Assembly: GCA_030681095.1 (NCBI GenBank)
Contig: JAUXTZ010000080.1
Coordinates: forward strand, 1 to 33,632
DNA length: 33,632 nt
From: Burkholderiales bacterium
Lineage (GTDB): Bacteria; Pseudomonadota; Gammaproteobacteria; Burkholderiales; Thiobacteraceae
Reading direction: 5' to 3'
Shown here: positions 22,675 to 31,736 of the stretch, one piece after another
Numbering within the stretch: the first letter of the stretch is position 1
Layout: every line of letters starts with the position of its first letter
The notes under the pieces: generated by a model
What the model saw: the letters and a program-made list of their open reading frames with translations, nothing else
Told to the model about the DNA's origin: nothing
Database searches by the model: none
Made by a program: the position numbers and the translations under genes

Positions 22675-25269
22675 ATGAAAATGAAATCGCCTATTTTGTG
22701 GGCAGCGATCGCGGCCACGGTGCTCATTGCCGTGAGTGTGGCCACCAAAAAACCGGTAGGATTGGCCGTCGCTGCCATTGCACCGCCCGCCACCGCCACG
22801 CCTGTTGCCGTGCCACCGGTAGCGAATCCCCCTGCCGCATCCGAGTCTGCAACGACGCCCTATACCGAAACCGGGTTCTACGAAGGCGAAGCGGGGCTCA
22901 CGCCGTCGCAGCGCGCAGGCCGCGAAATCTGGTATAAGGCCACGGCAGGGAACGACCGCTTCCACACCTACACGTTTCAGCAGCGCATCGGTGTATTGAT
23001 CGATTGGTATCGCGTGTTGCGTGCCGACGCGCGCGACCAGCGCTTCAAGACTTGGGGCTTGATCAACGATCCCAGTTGCTGCACACCCGGCAGTGCCAAC
23101 TGCCCGGCCAAGAGTCGCGATGAAACCTACGGTTTCGATTGGTGCCCGGGGGACGAAACACTGTTGAAATTTGTGGGTAAAGAAGGTTACCGCGACCCCG
23201 CCTGCGATTTTAAAGACGCGCCGCCGGAAGCGAGCGACCCACAGGGCCACCGCAATGGCCGGGAAAGCGCATGTTATTTGGCCTTCGGCACCTCGACCGG
23301 CGCCATGGGGCTGCGCAAATTTCCCAATCCGCGCTTCGACCCGGTTGCCTGGAAGAAATTGAACGGCAGCCTGGGAAGTTGGGAAGGCTACAACAGTAAA
23401 TTGAGTAGCGACGCGAACCGGGCCGACGCCAAAGTGAGCCGCTTAGGGGACGGCTCGATCGAGCCACCGTTTAGAATCGGCATGGCTTGCGGCACTTGTC
23501 ATATCGCCTTCAATCCCGCGAAACCGCCCGCAGACCCGGAGCATCCGCAGTGGGAAAATTTGCGCGGCTTAGTCGGCAATCAATATTTGCGTATGTCCGA
23601 GGTGATGGTTTCGGGCATGCATCCTCAAAGCCTGGAATGGCAAGTGTTCGCCCATGCCCGTCCCGGTACCTCCGATACCTCGGCCGTGCCGACCGATCAG
23701 GTGAACAACGCCGGCACCATGAACGCGCTCATTAATACCGCGCAGCGGCCTACCTTCCCCAATACCCAAGTGATCGCTTGGCGTAAAGCGGATGCCTGCT
23801 CCGCCGGTGCAAAGGATGGCGAGTGTTGGTGCGAACCGGGTAAGCCGGGCAAGTGCTGGCAACGCGGCTTAAAAGCCGAAACCGTGCATCACATTCTGAA
23901 AGACGGCAGCGATTCGACCGGCGCCCTGGGCGCGATTCAGCGCGTCTATTTCAACATCGGCTCCTGCGCCGAAGCCTGCTGGCTGAATCATCTGACCGAT
24001 TTGCGCCAGCTCGATCCCAATGCGCGCAACTTCGGCCAGACGCCGTTCAATCTCGGGCAGTGCCGGCGCGATTGCCCCAACTTCCGCGCCATGGAAGACC
24101 GCTTGCAAAACGTTTTGGATTTTTTCCTTTCGCCCGAGGGCAACGCCACCGATTTGCAGGTCGCGCGGGAAAATGGCCTCAAGCAAACTCAAGCCACGGC
24201 ACGTTATGAGCTGGACGATCTGATTGCCGATCTCGAAAAGCAATTCGGCCAAGACGCGGTGAGCCGCGGCCGTACGGTGTTTGTCGATAACTGCGCGCGC
24301 TGCCACTCCAGCAATAAAGAACCGTTCCAAGCGGTCGATTTCCGCGCCCTCGATCCCAAGAGTGGGCTGCGCGCCGACTGGCTGGGTAACGATGTGCCCG
24401 CACCGGTGTCCGAGATCGGCACCGATCGTTGCCGCGCGCTGCATTCCAATCATATGCAAGGCCATGTGTGGGAACAGTTTGCGTCAGAAACCTATCGCGC
24501 CAGGCCAGCCGACCCCAATATTCCTGAGCCGAATGGCGGCGGGCGTGGCTATTACCGCAATCTATCTTTGTTGAATCTGTGGGCGCATGCGCCTTTCATG
24601 CATAACAATGCCATTGGTCCGGAGCTGTGCGGCTGGGGCGAGCCCGGTCCCTATGAGCTCTACCGTTCCAGCTATGTCGATGCCAGCCAACCGGGCAAAC
24701 CGCCGCTGGCCAAAGACCGGCAGCCCGCTTGCTGGAAGTACGATCCGTCGGTGGAAGGACGCTTTAAATTGTACGTGGCGTCGATGCAAGATCTGCTGAA
24801 TCCCAGTCAGCGCATCCCCAAGGCGCTGAAATTGGATCAGGACATCGTGCTCGATATCGGTCCTCGCATCTGGGACGGTCAGGATGAAAAGCGGCTGGTG
24901 GGCTTTACCGTGCGCGTGCCAGCGGGCGCATCCGCGGGCAACGTCGGTAATTTCCAGCATAAGCCTTTCATCGGCGATCTGTTGGCGGCGAAACTGAAGC
25001 CGCAAGAACTGGAAAAGCGTCTGAGCGCGCGCGTAGGGTCGGCAAAAGCCAAGCAATTGGTGTTGGAATTACAAACCATCGGCAAAAGCATTGCTACCGA
25101 TCCCAGCCAGTTGGTAACGGCGGTAAAAGCCGCACGTGAGCGCATGCCGATTTTGTGGGAGGTTTATTCCTCTTGCACGGCCGAACTGGAAAACGAGGGC
25201 CATCGCTTCGGCGAAGATTTATCGCCGGCCGATAAAAATGCGCTGATCGCCTTCCTGGCAACCCTGTGA
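22675..25269 (+). CDS. Large RoxA-like dihaem cytochrome c
   Basis: An 864-aa exported protein with an N-terminal hydrophobic signal or anchor (about residues 5-22), then a Pro/Ala-rich linker. It has two haem-c motifs: CGTCH at 272-276 and CARCH at 540-544. The segment after the first (FNPAKPPADPEHPQWENL, then GNQYLRMSE, PGTSDTS, NNAGTMNALINTAQRP) resembles rubber oxygenase RoxA and related dihaem proteins, distant kin of MauG and bacterial cytochrome c peroxidases. The WAHAPFMHNNAIGPEL and DKNALIAFLATL regions are typical of this superfamily. A Cys-rich stretch lies near 380-400. Role inferred: oxidation or oxygenation of an organic substrate in the periplasm. ATG has AGGAGG 6 nt upstream. 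Confidence 0.75.
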   Translation: MKMKSPILWAAIAATVLIAVSVATKKPVGLAVAAIAPPATATPVAVPPVANPPAASESATTPYTETGFYEGEAGLTPSQRAGREIWYKATAGNDRFHTYTFQQRIGVLIDWYRVLRADARDQRFKTWGLINDPSCCTPGSANCPAKSRDETYGFDWCPGDETLLKFVGKEGYRDPACDFKDAPPEASDPQGHRNGRESACYLAFGTSTGAMGLRKFPNPRFDPVAWKKLNGSLGSWEGYNSKLSSDANRADAKVSRLGDGSIEPPFRIGMACGTCHIAFNPAKPPADPEHPQWENLRGLVGNQYLRMSEVMVSGMHPQSLEWQVFAHARPGTSDTSAVPTDQVNNAGTMNALINTAQRPTFPNTQVIAWRKADACSAGAKDGECWCEPGKPGKCWQRGLKAETVHHILKDGSDSTGALGAIQRVYFNIGSCAEACWLNHLTDLRQLDPNARNFGQTPFNLGQCRRDCPNFRAMEDRLQNVLDFFLSPEGNATDLQVARENGLKQTQATARYELDDLIADLEKQFGQDAVSRGRTVFVDNCARCHSSNKEPFQAVDFRALDPKSGLRADWLGNDVPAPVSEIGTDRCRALHSNHMQGHVWEQFASETYRARPADPNIPEPNGGGRGYYRNLSLLNLWAHAPFMHNNAIGPELCGWGEPGPYELYRSSYVDASQPGKPPLAKDRQPACWKYDPSVEGRFKLYVASMQDLLNPSQRIPKALKLDQDIVLDIGPRIWDGQDEKRLVGFTVRVPAGASAGNVGNFQHKPFIGDLLAAKLKPQELEKRLSARVGSAKAKQLVLELQTIGKSIATDPSQLVTAVKAARERMPILWEVYSSCTAELENEGHRFGEDLSPADKNALIAFLATL

Positions 25270-25281
25270 GGAGACCTAATT

Positions 25282-26166
25282 ATGCGCATCCATAAAATCA
25301 GTGTCCTGCTCCTCCTGGCACCGTTGCTGCTTACGCTCACGGCTTGCGACAAAGTAAAAAGCCTATTCGCGGCTAAACCGCAGATCAGCTATGCCGCTGC
25401 CGGCGAGGCTTATGCGGAGAAACCGGATTTAGCGCAGGTGGAGTATCAGTACCCGATTGCCTTAACTGAACTGACCAAGGTGACACCGGCTTATTTAGCC
25501 TCGCTTAACCAAGAGCAGTTGGATCAACTTTATGCACGGCTGAGCGCGGGCCCGATTCCGAACGGGCCATTCGAGGGCGCGGTGGTATTTTATAAGGGCA
25601 GTTCCGGCCGCTTACGCGTGGCCGAAATCGTGGGCGGCTTAAAGGGTTTGGCCCTAGAGTTTAAGGCCAAGAAGGCCGAAATCATGGCCGAGACCTTGTG
25701 GAAGGGCAAAGTGTTTTACCGCGACCAGCGCGTGTTGCGCAACCGCATCGAAGATTTAGCCGTGCTGCGGCCGATCATCGGCACCGGCGCCATCGCCAAG
25801 ATCGATGTGGATGGCAAAGATGCGTGGTTGTTGTTCCCGGCGAAGCTGTATTGCGGTCAGAGCCTGTTGGATTCACGCCGTGAATCCGTCATCATCGATT
25901 ACGCCTATTCCGATGAGTTGCCCGGATACCGCGAGGTGCCTGATTTTCTGGCGGGCCGCAATGGCCTGAAAATACGTGACGAAATCCGCATGGTGCGCCC
26001 CGGCTTATATTTAGGCCGAGCCTATATGGATCACGTCTTCCTCCTGAACTTCGTTCTCTACAACAAATCGCTGGCAGCGCTGGGCGAGGCCGATTTCCTC
26101 GCCGGAAAAGTGAAAGAAGACTGTTGGCCCGGCACGCAGCCGCGCATCACCACTGCGGCGAAGTAG
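25282..26166 (+). CDS. Predicted lipoprotein of unknown function
   Basis: A 294-aa protein with a lipoprotein signal: a basic start, a Leu-rich core and the lipobox LTAC with Cys22. No domain is recognised. The mature part is mixed alpha/beta with a GPIPNGPFEGAVVFYKGSS segment (about 91-110) and YCGQSLLDSRRESVIIDY (about 191-208). It lacks CxxCH, so it is not a cytochrome. Being 12 nt after the RoxA-like gene with a GAGGAG Shine-Dalgarno, and overlapping the next gene, it is likely a membrane-attached partner of the dihaem proteins. As +2 to the cleavage Cys is Asp, inner-membrane retention is possible. Confidence 0.75.
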   Translation: MRIHKISVLLLLAPLLLTLTACDKVKSLFAAKPQISYAAAGEAYAEKPDLAQVEYQYPIALTELTKVTPAYLASLNQEQLDQLYARLSAGPIPNGPFEGAVVFYKGSSGRLRVAEIVGGLKGLALEFKAKKAEIMAETLWKGKVFYRDQRVLRNRIEDLAVLRPIIGTGAIAKIDVDGKDAWLLFPAKLYCGQSLLDSRRESVIIDYAYSDELPGYREVPDFLAGRNGLKIRDEIRMVRPGLYLGRAYMDHVFLLNFVLYNKSLAALGEADFLAGKVKEDCWPGTQPRITTAAK

Positions 26167-28274
26167 TGCGCAGCTGGCAGCGCGCTCAATTCACGGCTCG
26201 CGGATTGACCACACGATGCGTCGAGAAAATCGCCCTATCGCTTACCGCCGCGCTCCGGCGCTTGCTGCCGCGCCTGGCGGCACTGTTGTTCGCAAGCTGC
26301 GCGATGTTGACGGCGATGCCTAGCCACGCTGAAGCGGATGTGCCGCCGCTGGGGCGTTCGCAGTTCGACTATCTCATCGGTCAAGCGCCAGTGCCGTTTC
26401 CTTTTGCGCATCTATTGCAGCTTATCAACGCGCAGTTGGCGCCCGAGCTGGGATTGCCGCCGGTAAAAGTGACATTGATTCCCTTGGGCCGATCATTGCA
26501 ACGGGGCGCGGGCGCGCCAGATTTTTTTCGTTATCCGCGCGTGGTGCTGGCGGTGGATGGCGAAGCCAAAGCGGGACAGGTGGCGCTCAAAGACCGCTTG
26601 TTTCTTGGCTATCATGAAAAAGCCGGGGTGTTGGAAGTGATTAGCTACAACGAAGCGGCCGGCCGCTTTGAGTTTCAAGTGGTGCAGGATTATCGCGCTG
26701 GCGCGCGCCCGAAAATTTATTATGCGCGGCGAGAGATTTGTCTTTCCTGCCATCAAAATCAAGCACCGATGTTCGCTCGTCCGCTGTGGGATGAAACCTC
26801 CGCTAATCCCGCTATCGCGGCACGTTTGAAAGCAGCCGGAGGCGATTTCTACGGTCTGAAATTAACCGGCACCGACGTCGCGTATTTAATCGACGCGGCG
26901 ACCAAGCGCGCCAACTTGATCCCCGTCTGGCAGCGTATCTGGCTCGAAGGATGCGGGGAAGGTGAAGCGGGCGATGCCTGCCGCAGTGCTTTGTTCAGTG
27001 CGGCGCTGCGCTATGGATTCTCCGGTGTGTTGCCTGATGCGACAATGTTAAAGCAGCTTGCGCCCGGCTTGGATCAACGCTTTGCACAGCGTTGGCCAAG
27101 GGGTTTCGCGATTCCCAATCCCGATCTTCCCAATCGCGATCCGCTCGCGTTGCTTGCGGGAAACGAAATTGACCTTGCGCGCGAAGGCTTGCCCTCTGAG
27201 CTGGCGACACTCGCGCATATCCCGGCGCGGGTCGAGCCGCTGAATGTGCGGCCGCCGCTTGAAGTGTGGGCCGGGCCTGAGAAAGCGCGCTTGATCGTGG
27301 GTCTGGCCAGCCTTCTGGATCGCAGCGATCTGCAGGCGCTCGACCAGGGCTTGGCTGCCAACGCGAGCGGCCAGCCGCAGCAAAGCGTGGCGCTCAGTTG
27401 CCGCATCCGCTACAAAGACGCGGCGCGACGCGCCAGCTTGCGCTGTGCGGGCCAAGGTGCGCGCTTAGCGGCCGCACTCTATTTTCAAGGGCGTAAAGCA
27501 CAGGGGAGGGTCAGCGAGATGATTGTGTCCGGCGCGCTTGCACCGACTGCGCTCACCCTATCGGGAGACACACCGCGCGTTGGACGTGCTGCCCATCTTA
27601 CTTTCCGCCGCGACGGATTGCGCGCGCGCCTGGCGGATGGCCGAGTCTTGGAGCAATTGGTTCTGTTACCGCGTACGACGGAGGAAGGGCCGGCGACACT
27701 CTTTATTCGCGACGATTTTGCCCGCGTCAACGCAGCCCTACAGAAAATGACACCTGGCCCCGGCGGGCCATTTCAGGCGCGGCTGTGGATGGCGCAACTC
27801 GCCGAGGCGCTGGGCTTGCCTTATCCGCAGCATGCAGCGCGCGCCATGCCCCCGATCCAAGTGCAGCCCAGCGTTGCCGCCCTAGTCGGCGGCTCGGGTA
27901 TGCAGGACAGTTTCCGTCGTTACTGCGGGCAGTGCCACGACACGGGCGAGCCTTTCCCCCCTAACTTTTTACAGGGCGAGGCGGCCCAGCTCACGGCCAA
28001 AATAGATCATTGCGCCGAGCGGATCTTCTACCGCTTGAGTATGTGGGCTGTCCCGGAGAATAAGCGCGGCAAGACGCCGATGCCGCCCACTTCCGCATTG
28101 CGGCAGCATGGCTTCGATGCCGAGCGTTGGGCGCGGGCGCCCGAGTTGGCCGGCTTGCGTGCTTATGTGACGCAAAGGCTCGCGGCCGAGGGCGATCCGC
28201 AACGCTTGTTGCGCCAGCCATTTGAAAGTTTGCGCCGCTGTATACCGCCGGCGGCTGCGCATGCCTATCCGTGA
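26166..28274 (+). CDS. Dihaem c-type cytochrome of unknown function
   Basis: About 702 aa with two haem-c motifs far apart: CLSCH near residue 192 and CGQCH near 587. A signal peptide ends about SHA-EADVPP. The central part (about 330-560) is not recognised and may be a separate domain. I place the start at GTG 26166, overlapping the lipoprotein stop by 1 nt; TTG at 26205 gives a shorter, more standard signal peptide, and an ATG at 26124 would overlap the previous gene by 43 nt. The N-terminal haem region (RREICLSCHQNQAPMFARPLWDET) suggests a periplasmic redox protein. The downstream gene follows by 24 nt. The frame is open and full-length; the function is unknown. Confidence 0.78.
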   Translation: MRSWQRAQFTARGLTTRCVEKIALSLTAALRRLLPRLAALLFASCAMLTAMPSHAEADVPPLGRSQFDYLIGQAPVPFPFAHLLQLINAQLAPELGLPPVKVTLIPLGRSLQRGAGAPDFFRYPRVVLAVDGEAKAGQVALKDRLFLGYHEKAGVLEVISYNEAAGRFEFQVVQDYRAGARPKIYYARREICLSCHQNQAPMFARPLWDETSANPAIAARLKAAGGDFYGLKLTGTDVAYLIDAATKRANLIPVWQRIWLEGCGEGEAGDACRSALFSAALRYGFSGVLPDATMLKQLAPGLDQRFAQRWPRGFAIPNPDLPNRDPLALLAGNEIDLAREGLPSELATLAHIPARVEPLNVRPPLEVWAGPEKARLIVGLASLLDRSDLQALDQGLAANASGQPQQSVALSCRIRYKDAARRASLRCAGQGARLAAALYFQGRKAQGRVSEMIVSGALAPTALTLSGDTPRVGRAAHLTFRRDGLRARLADGRVLEQLVLLPRTTEEGPATLFIRDDFARVNAALQKMTPGPGGPFQARLWMAQLAEALGLPYPQHAARAMPPIQVQPSVAALVGGSGMQDSFRRYCGQCHDTGEPFPPNFLQGEAAQLTAKIDHCAERIFYRLSMWAVPENKRGKTPMPPTSALRQHGFDAERWARAPELAGLRAYVTQRLAAEGDPQRLLRQPFESLRRCIPPAAAHAYP

Positions 28275-28298
28275 TTTTCTCGCTGACTGAGGCCCGTT

Positions 28299-29792
28299 AT
28301 GGAACCATCGACTAATCCTCCCCCGCCTGGCTGTGTACGGTGCAAGACCATTTTGATGTTGCTGCTGGTGATCTTGATACTGACTGGCTTTTATTTCTAT
28401 ATGCGTTTCGGTGGCGATCGCGCGCTGCAATTCGACGATCCGGTCATGCATTTCAAATATGGCTCGACCGGCGGCGATCGCAATATGGGCTTCCCGTATT
28501 GGGTATGGAAAGCCTTGCCGCAAGTGTGCAGCGAATTTCTACCCGGCAAAGGCTATGCATCGCTCGGCATGCTGTTCGAAGCGGGACAGGATTTGCCGGT
28601 CGGCATGTCGCTCCGCCATCACTTGGGCATGGACCGGGTATTTCTGAATTGTGCGGCGTGCCACAGCGCCACGGTGCGCGTTAAAGCCGACGCCCCGCCG
28701 ATGCTGATTGCCGGCATGCCCTCGCATCAATTGGATTTGATGGCGTTTCAGAAATTTTTCCAACGCTGTGCCAGCAGCGCTAAGTTCACCCCGGACCGTA
28801 TCATTCCCGAGGCGCAACACCTGGGGGCGAAGCTGGATCTGCTGGATCGCTATGTGGTTTACCCAATCGCAATCCATATGATGCGCGATCGCGTCATTGC
28901 CTTGATGGACAGGCTGCGCTTTATCAACACTGAACCGGATTGGGGACCGGGCCGGGTCGATACCTTCAACTCGGCGAAGGCGATTTTTAATTTCCCGATC
29001 GAACGCTTACCTAAAGAAGAGCTGTTCGGCGCATCGGACTTTCCCGCGATTTGGAATCAAGCCAAAAAACGCGGCATGCAATTGCATTGGGACGGCAACA
29101 ACGACCGGGTCGAAGAGCGCAATCTCTCGGCCTCATTCGGCACCGGCGCTACGCCGCCGATCATTGATCATGCCGCCATCGAACGTATCGAAGCGTGGTC
29201 CGCGACCGCCGCGCCGCCGGCTTTTGCGCAATATTATCCGGTGGATGCGACGCTTTCCGCCAAGGGCGCTGTGCTTTATCAACGCTATTGCGCCGACTGT
29301 CATGGCGCGAGCGGCAGCGATTTTAGCGGCAAGCTGGTTGGGCAAGTCACGCCGCTAACCTCCATCGGTACCGATCCCTATCGCGTGTATTCCTACAGCC
29401 CGGCATTGATGGTGAATCAGGGCACGCTGTATGCCGGCTATCCGCAATATCAATTCACCCATTTCCGCAAAACCTTCGGCTACGCCAATATGCCGCTGGA
29501 TGGATTGTGGTTGCGCGCACCCTATCTGCACAATGGCTCGGTGCCGACGCTGTGGGCGTTGCTACAACCGTCCCAGCAACGCCCCAAACACTTCTACCGC
29601 GGTAACGATGTGTACGATCCCCGGCAAGTCGGTTTTGTCAGCAGCGTTGCCGAACAGGGTGCGCAGCGCTACTTCAAGTACGACACCACTGTGCCGGGTA
29701 ACGGCAACCAAGGTCATGACGGGCCGGCGTATGGCACTGCTTTGTCCACTGCCGACAAATGGGCGCTGATCGAATATTTAAAAACTTTCTAG
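28299..29792 (+). CDS. Membrane-anchored dihaem cytochrome c (paralogue 1)
   Basis: A 497-aa protein with a single N-terminal membrane anchor (about residues 17-36) and a periplasmic dihaem region: CAACH at 118-122 and CADCH at 331-335. The superfamily marks are FKYGSTGG, GYASLGM, DWGPGRVDTFN, APYLHNGSVPTLWALL and a DKWALIEYLKTF end, as in peroxidase-like dihaem proteins often annotated di-haem cytochrome c peroxidase. The second haem region has a long loop before FGYANMPLDGLWLRAPYL. Peroxidase activity is not shown. ATG has GAGG 7 nt upstream. The next gene, 10 nt downstream, is a clear paralogue. Confidence 0.82.
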   Translation: MEPSTNPPPPGCVRCKTILMLLLVILILTGFYFYMRFGGDRALQFDDPVMHFKYGSTGGDRNMGFPYWVWKALPQVCSEFLPGKGYASLGMLFEAGQDLPVGMSLRHHLGMDRVFLNCAACHSATVRVKADAPPMLIAGMPSHQLDLMAFQKFFQRCASSAKFTPDRIIPEAQHLGAKLDLLDRYVVYPIAIHMMRDRVIALMDRLRFINTEPDWGPGRVDTFNSAKAIFNFPIERLPKEELFGASDFPAIWNQAKKRGMQLHWDGNNDRVEERNLSASFGTGATPPIIDHAAIERIEAWSATAAPPAFAQYYPVDATLSAKGAVLYQRYCADCHGASGSDFSGKLVGQVTPLTSIGTDPYRVYSYSPALMVNQGTLYAGYPQYQFTHFRKTFGYANMPLDGLWLRAPYLHNGSVPTLWALLQPSQQRPKHFYRGNDVYDPRQVGFVSSVAEQGAQRYFKYDTTVPGNGNQGHDGPAYGTALSTADKWALIEYLKTF

Positions 29793-29802
29793 AGGAGCGA
29801 TC

Positions 29803-31236
29803 ATGTCAATCTGCAAATGCCCACGTTGGCTAAAAATTACGCTCGTCGTATTGCTGGTACTAGGCGCGGTAGGGGGCTTTACTGCTTGGTATAAATTTTT
29901 TCGCGAGGTGCCGCAGCCGGCCTTCGCCAACGCCGAAGAGCGCTTCAAATACGGCTCTATCGGCGGAGAAAACGAAGCCGGCCTGCCTTACTGGCTCTAT
30001 CTGGTACTGCCACGGCTGTTTCCGGAACATCTGCCCGGGCCGGGCGGCTACGCGAGCTTAGGACTGCCGTGGGAGCCGGGCCATGACACGCCGATCGGAT
30101 TTACCAAAAAAACGGTGGGCTTTCCGCGCGTGTCGCAAACTTGCGCGGTGTGTCATACCACGAGCTATCGCGTGAGCCATGATTCCAACCCCGTCTTTAT
30201 CCCAGCTGGGCCGGGACATACCACCGATATCCAAGGCTTCTTCCGCTTTCTCAAGAAAGCGGTGAACGATCCGCGCTTCAATGCCGACAACATCATGAGC
30301 GAGATCGCGATGGTGACTAAGCTGTCTTGGTTGGATCGGCAGATATATCGCTTTCTGTTGATTCCCATTACCCAACAACGCCTAAAAGAACAAAACTTTG
30401 ACTGGATGGAGCGGCCGCATATGCCGGGCTGGGGCCCCGGCCGCGACGACCCGATGAATCTCACCAAATATTTTATGCTGAATATGCCGGAAGACGGTAC
30501 CTACGGTCCGGCCGATATGCCATCGATTTGGAATCTGGATAAATACAAACCGGGCATGGCGCTGAATTGGGATGGCGCCACGTCGGTGCCGCGTTCGGTG
30601 ATTATCGACTCTGCGCTCGGGATTATGGTCAAACCGCAACGCGATTTTAAAGAGCAGATGCATTGGATGGAGAATTACCTGCGCAAACTGCCGGCACCAA
30701 AATATCCTTTTGCCCTCGATACCGCGCGTGCCGCGGTGGGCAAACAAGTATTCGATCGGCACTGCGCAAGTTGCCATGCATCGGAACGCACCGGACACTC
30801 GGTGCCGCTGGCGGAGATCAGCACGGATGATGAGCGCTTAAATTCGTGGAACAAAGAAGCGGCGATTAAAGCGAATCAAGTGGTGCGCGATAAAGGCGTG
30901 ATTCGCGATGGCATGGTGGAGCAGACCTTGACCGGCTATGTGGCCCAATTCTTAGACGGCATCTGGGCGCGCGCGCCTTATTTGCATAATGGTGCGGTGC
31001 CGACACTGCGCGATTTACTCACCCCACCGGCGCAGCGGCCCGCGGTTTTTTGGCGCGGCTATGATGTTTACGATCCGGTGCAGGTAGGTTTTATCACCCA
31101 GGGCCCGCAGGCCGAGCGCAATGGCTACCGCCACGATACGAACGCGCGCGCCAATAGCAATCGAGGCCACGATTTTGGTACGCGGTTACCTGAAACTGAA
31201 AAAAGTGCGCTGATCGAATATTTGAAAACCTTATAA
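29803..31236 (+). CDS. Membrane-anchored dihaem cytochrome c (paralogue 2)
   Basis: A 477-aa protein built like its upstream neighbour: N-terminal anchor (about residues 11-30), CAVCH at 114-118 and CASCH at 321-325. Shared segments include FKYGSIGG, GYASLGL, GWGPGRDDPMN, APYLHNGAVPTLRDLL, RGYDVYDPVQVGF and an ALIEYLKTL end, so the pair arose by duplication. Differences are concentrated between residues 325 and 380, where this protein has a different, charged loop. ATG has AGGAG 6 nt upstream. It is the last large gene before a 170-nt gap with strong inverted repeats. Probable electron carrier or peroxidase-like enzyme; substrate unknown. Confidence 0.82.
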   Translation: MSICKCPRWLKITLVVLLVLGAVGGFTAWYKFFREVPQPAFANAEERFKYGSIGGENEAGLPYWLYLVLPRLFPEHLPGPGGYASLGLPWEPGHDTPIGFTKKTVGFPRVSQTCAVCHTTSYRVSHDSNPVFIPAGPGHTTDIQGFFRFLKKAVNDPRFNADNIMSEIAMVTKLSWLDRQIYRFLLIPITQQRLKEQNFDWMERPHMPGWGPGRDDPMNLTKYFMLNMPEDGTYGPADMPSIWNLDKYKPGMALNWDGATSVPRSVIIDSALGIMVKPQRDFKEQMHWMENYLRKLPAPKYPFALDTARAAVGKQVFDRHCASCHASERTGHSVPLAEISTDDERLNSWNKEAAIKANQVVRDKGVIRDGMVEQTLTGYVAQFLDGIWARAPYLHNGAVPTLRDLLTPPAQRPAVFWRGYDVYDPVQVGFITQGPQAERNGYRHDTNARANSNRGHDFGTRLPETEKSALIEYLKTL

Positions 31237-31237
31237 G

Positions 31238-31338
31238 CTGCCTGACCTCCCATACCTAGCGCAGCACCACTGCGTGGCCGCTGCTTGCGGCATCGGGGTA
31301 GGCCGTCTAAAATACCCCGCAACGCCGCGTTCAGGCAG
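31238..31338. other. Nested inverted repeats: possible structured RNA or palindromic element
   Basis: An outer 8-bp inverted repeat (CTGCCTGA at 31238-31245, TCAGGCAG at 31331-31338) encloses two hairpins. The first is GCAGC-a-CCAC-tgc-GTGG-cc-GCTGC (31261-31284). The second combines GCGGC/GCCGC with CGGGGTA/TACCCCG around a 12-nt loop (31287-31328). Together they fit a three-way junction. No T-tract follows, so it is not a plain intrinsic terminator. It separates the dihaem genes from the small cytochrome genes. Confidence 0.55.
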
Positions 31339-31405
31339 TGCAAACAACAAAAGAAGCGCGTGCGATCCCGGTTTTTAAACCATCAATGAATAAAGAGTGA
31401 GGAAA

Positions 31406-31723
31406 ATGAAGAAATACGCTATAGCCAGTCTGGTTCTCCTGGCTGCTGCGAGCGGCGCCGCGTTTGGCGCGGGCGATGCGGCGGCAGGCAAGAGCAAAAG
31501 TTCCATGTGCGCCGGTTGCCACAGCATTCCCGGCTACCGCACGGTTTATCCCGATACCTACCAAGTACCCAAGATCGGCGGCCAACACGCGAGCTATATC
31601 GTGAGCGCGCTCAAAGGCTACAAAGCCGGCGACCGCAAGCACGCCACCATGCGCGCCATTGCCGGCAGTTTGACCGAGCAAGATATGAACGATCTCGCGG
31701 CCTACTACGCCGAAGCCAAATAA
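31406..31723 (+). CDS. Small monohaem cytochrome c (c553/c4-like domain)
   Basis: A periplasmic class I cytochrome c of 105 aa from ATG 31406 (GTG at 31397 would add three residues). The signal peptide ends near FGA-GDAAAG. Haem is bound by CAGCH at 35-39. The probable distal methionine is in the HATMRAI segment (about residue 88). The fold end, [10 protein letters not shown], is typical of cytochrome c4/c553 single domains. The preceding GTGAGGA serves as Shine-Dalgarno. It lies 13 nt before a paralogue and 170 nt after the dihaem gene. It is a likely soluble electron carrier for the membrane cytochromes. Confidence 0.88.
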   Translation: MKKYAIASLVLLAAASGAAFGAGDAAAGKSKSSMCAGCHSIPGYRTVYPDTYQVPKIGGQHASYIVSALKGYKAGDRKHATMRAIAGSLTEQDMNDLAAYYAEAK

Positions 31724-31736
31724 CAGGACGAATAAG

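Noticed and set aside
26124-26165. Upstream ATG start for the 702-aa dihaem protein.
   Set aside because: It overlaps the lipoprotein gene by 43 nt and encodes an unlikely His-rich N-terminus before the signal peptide.
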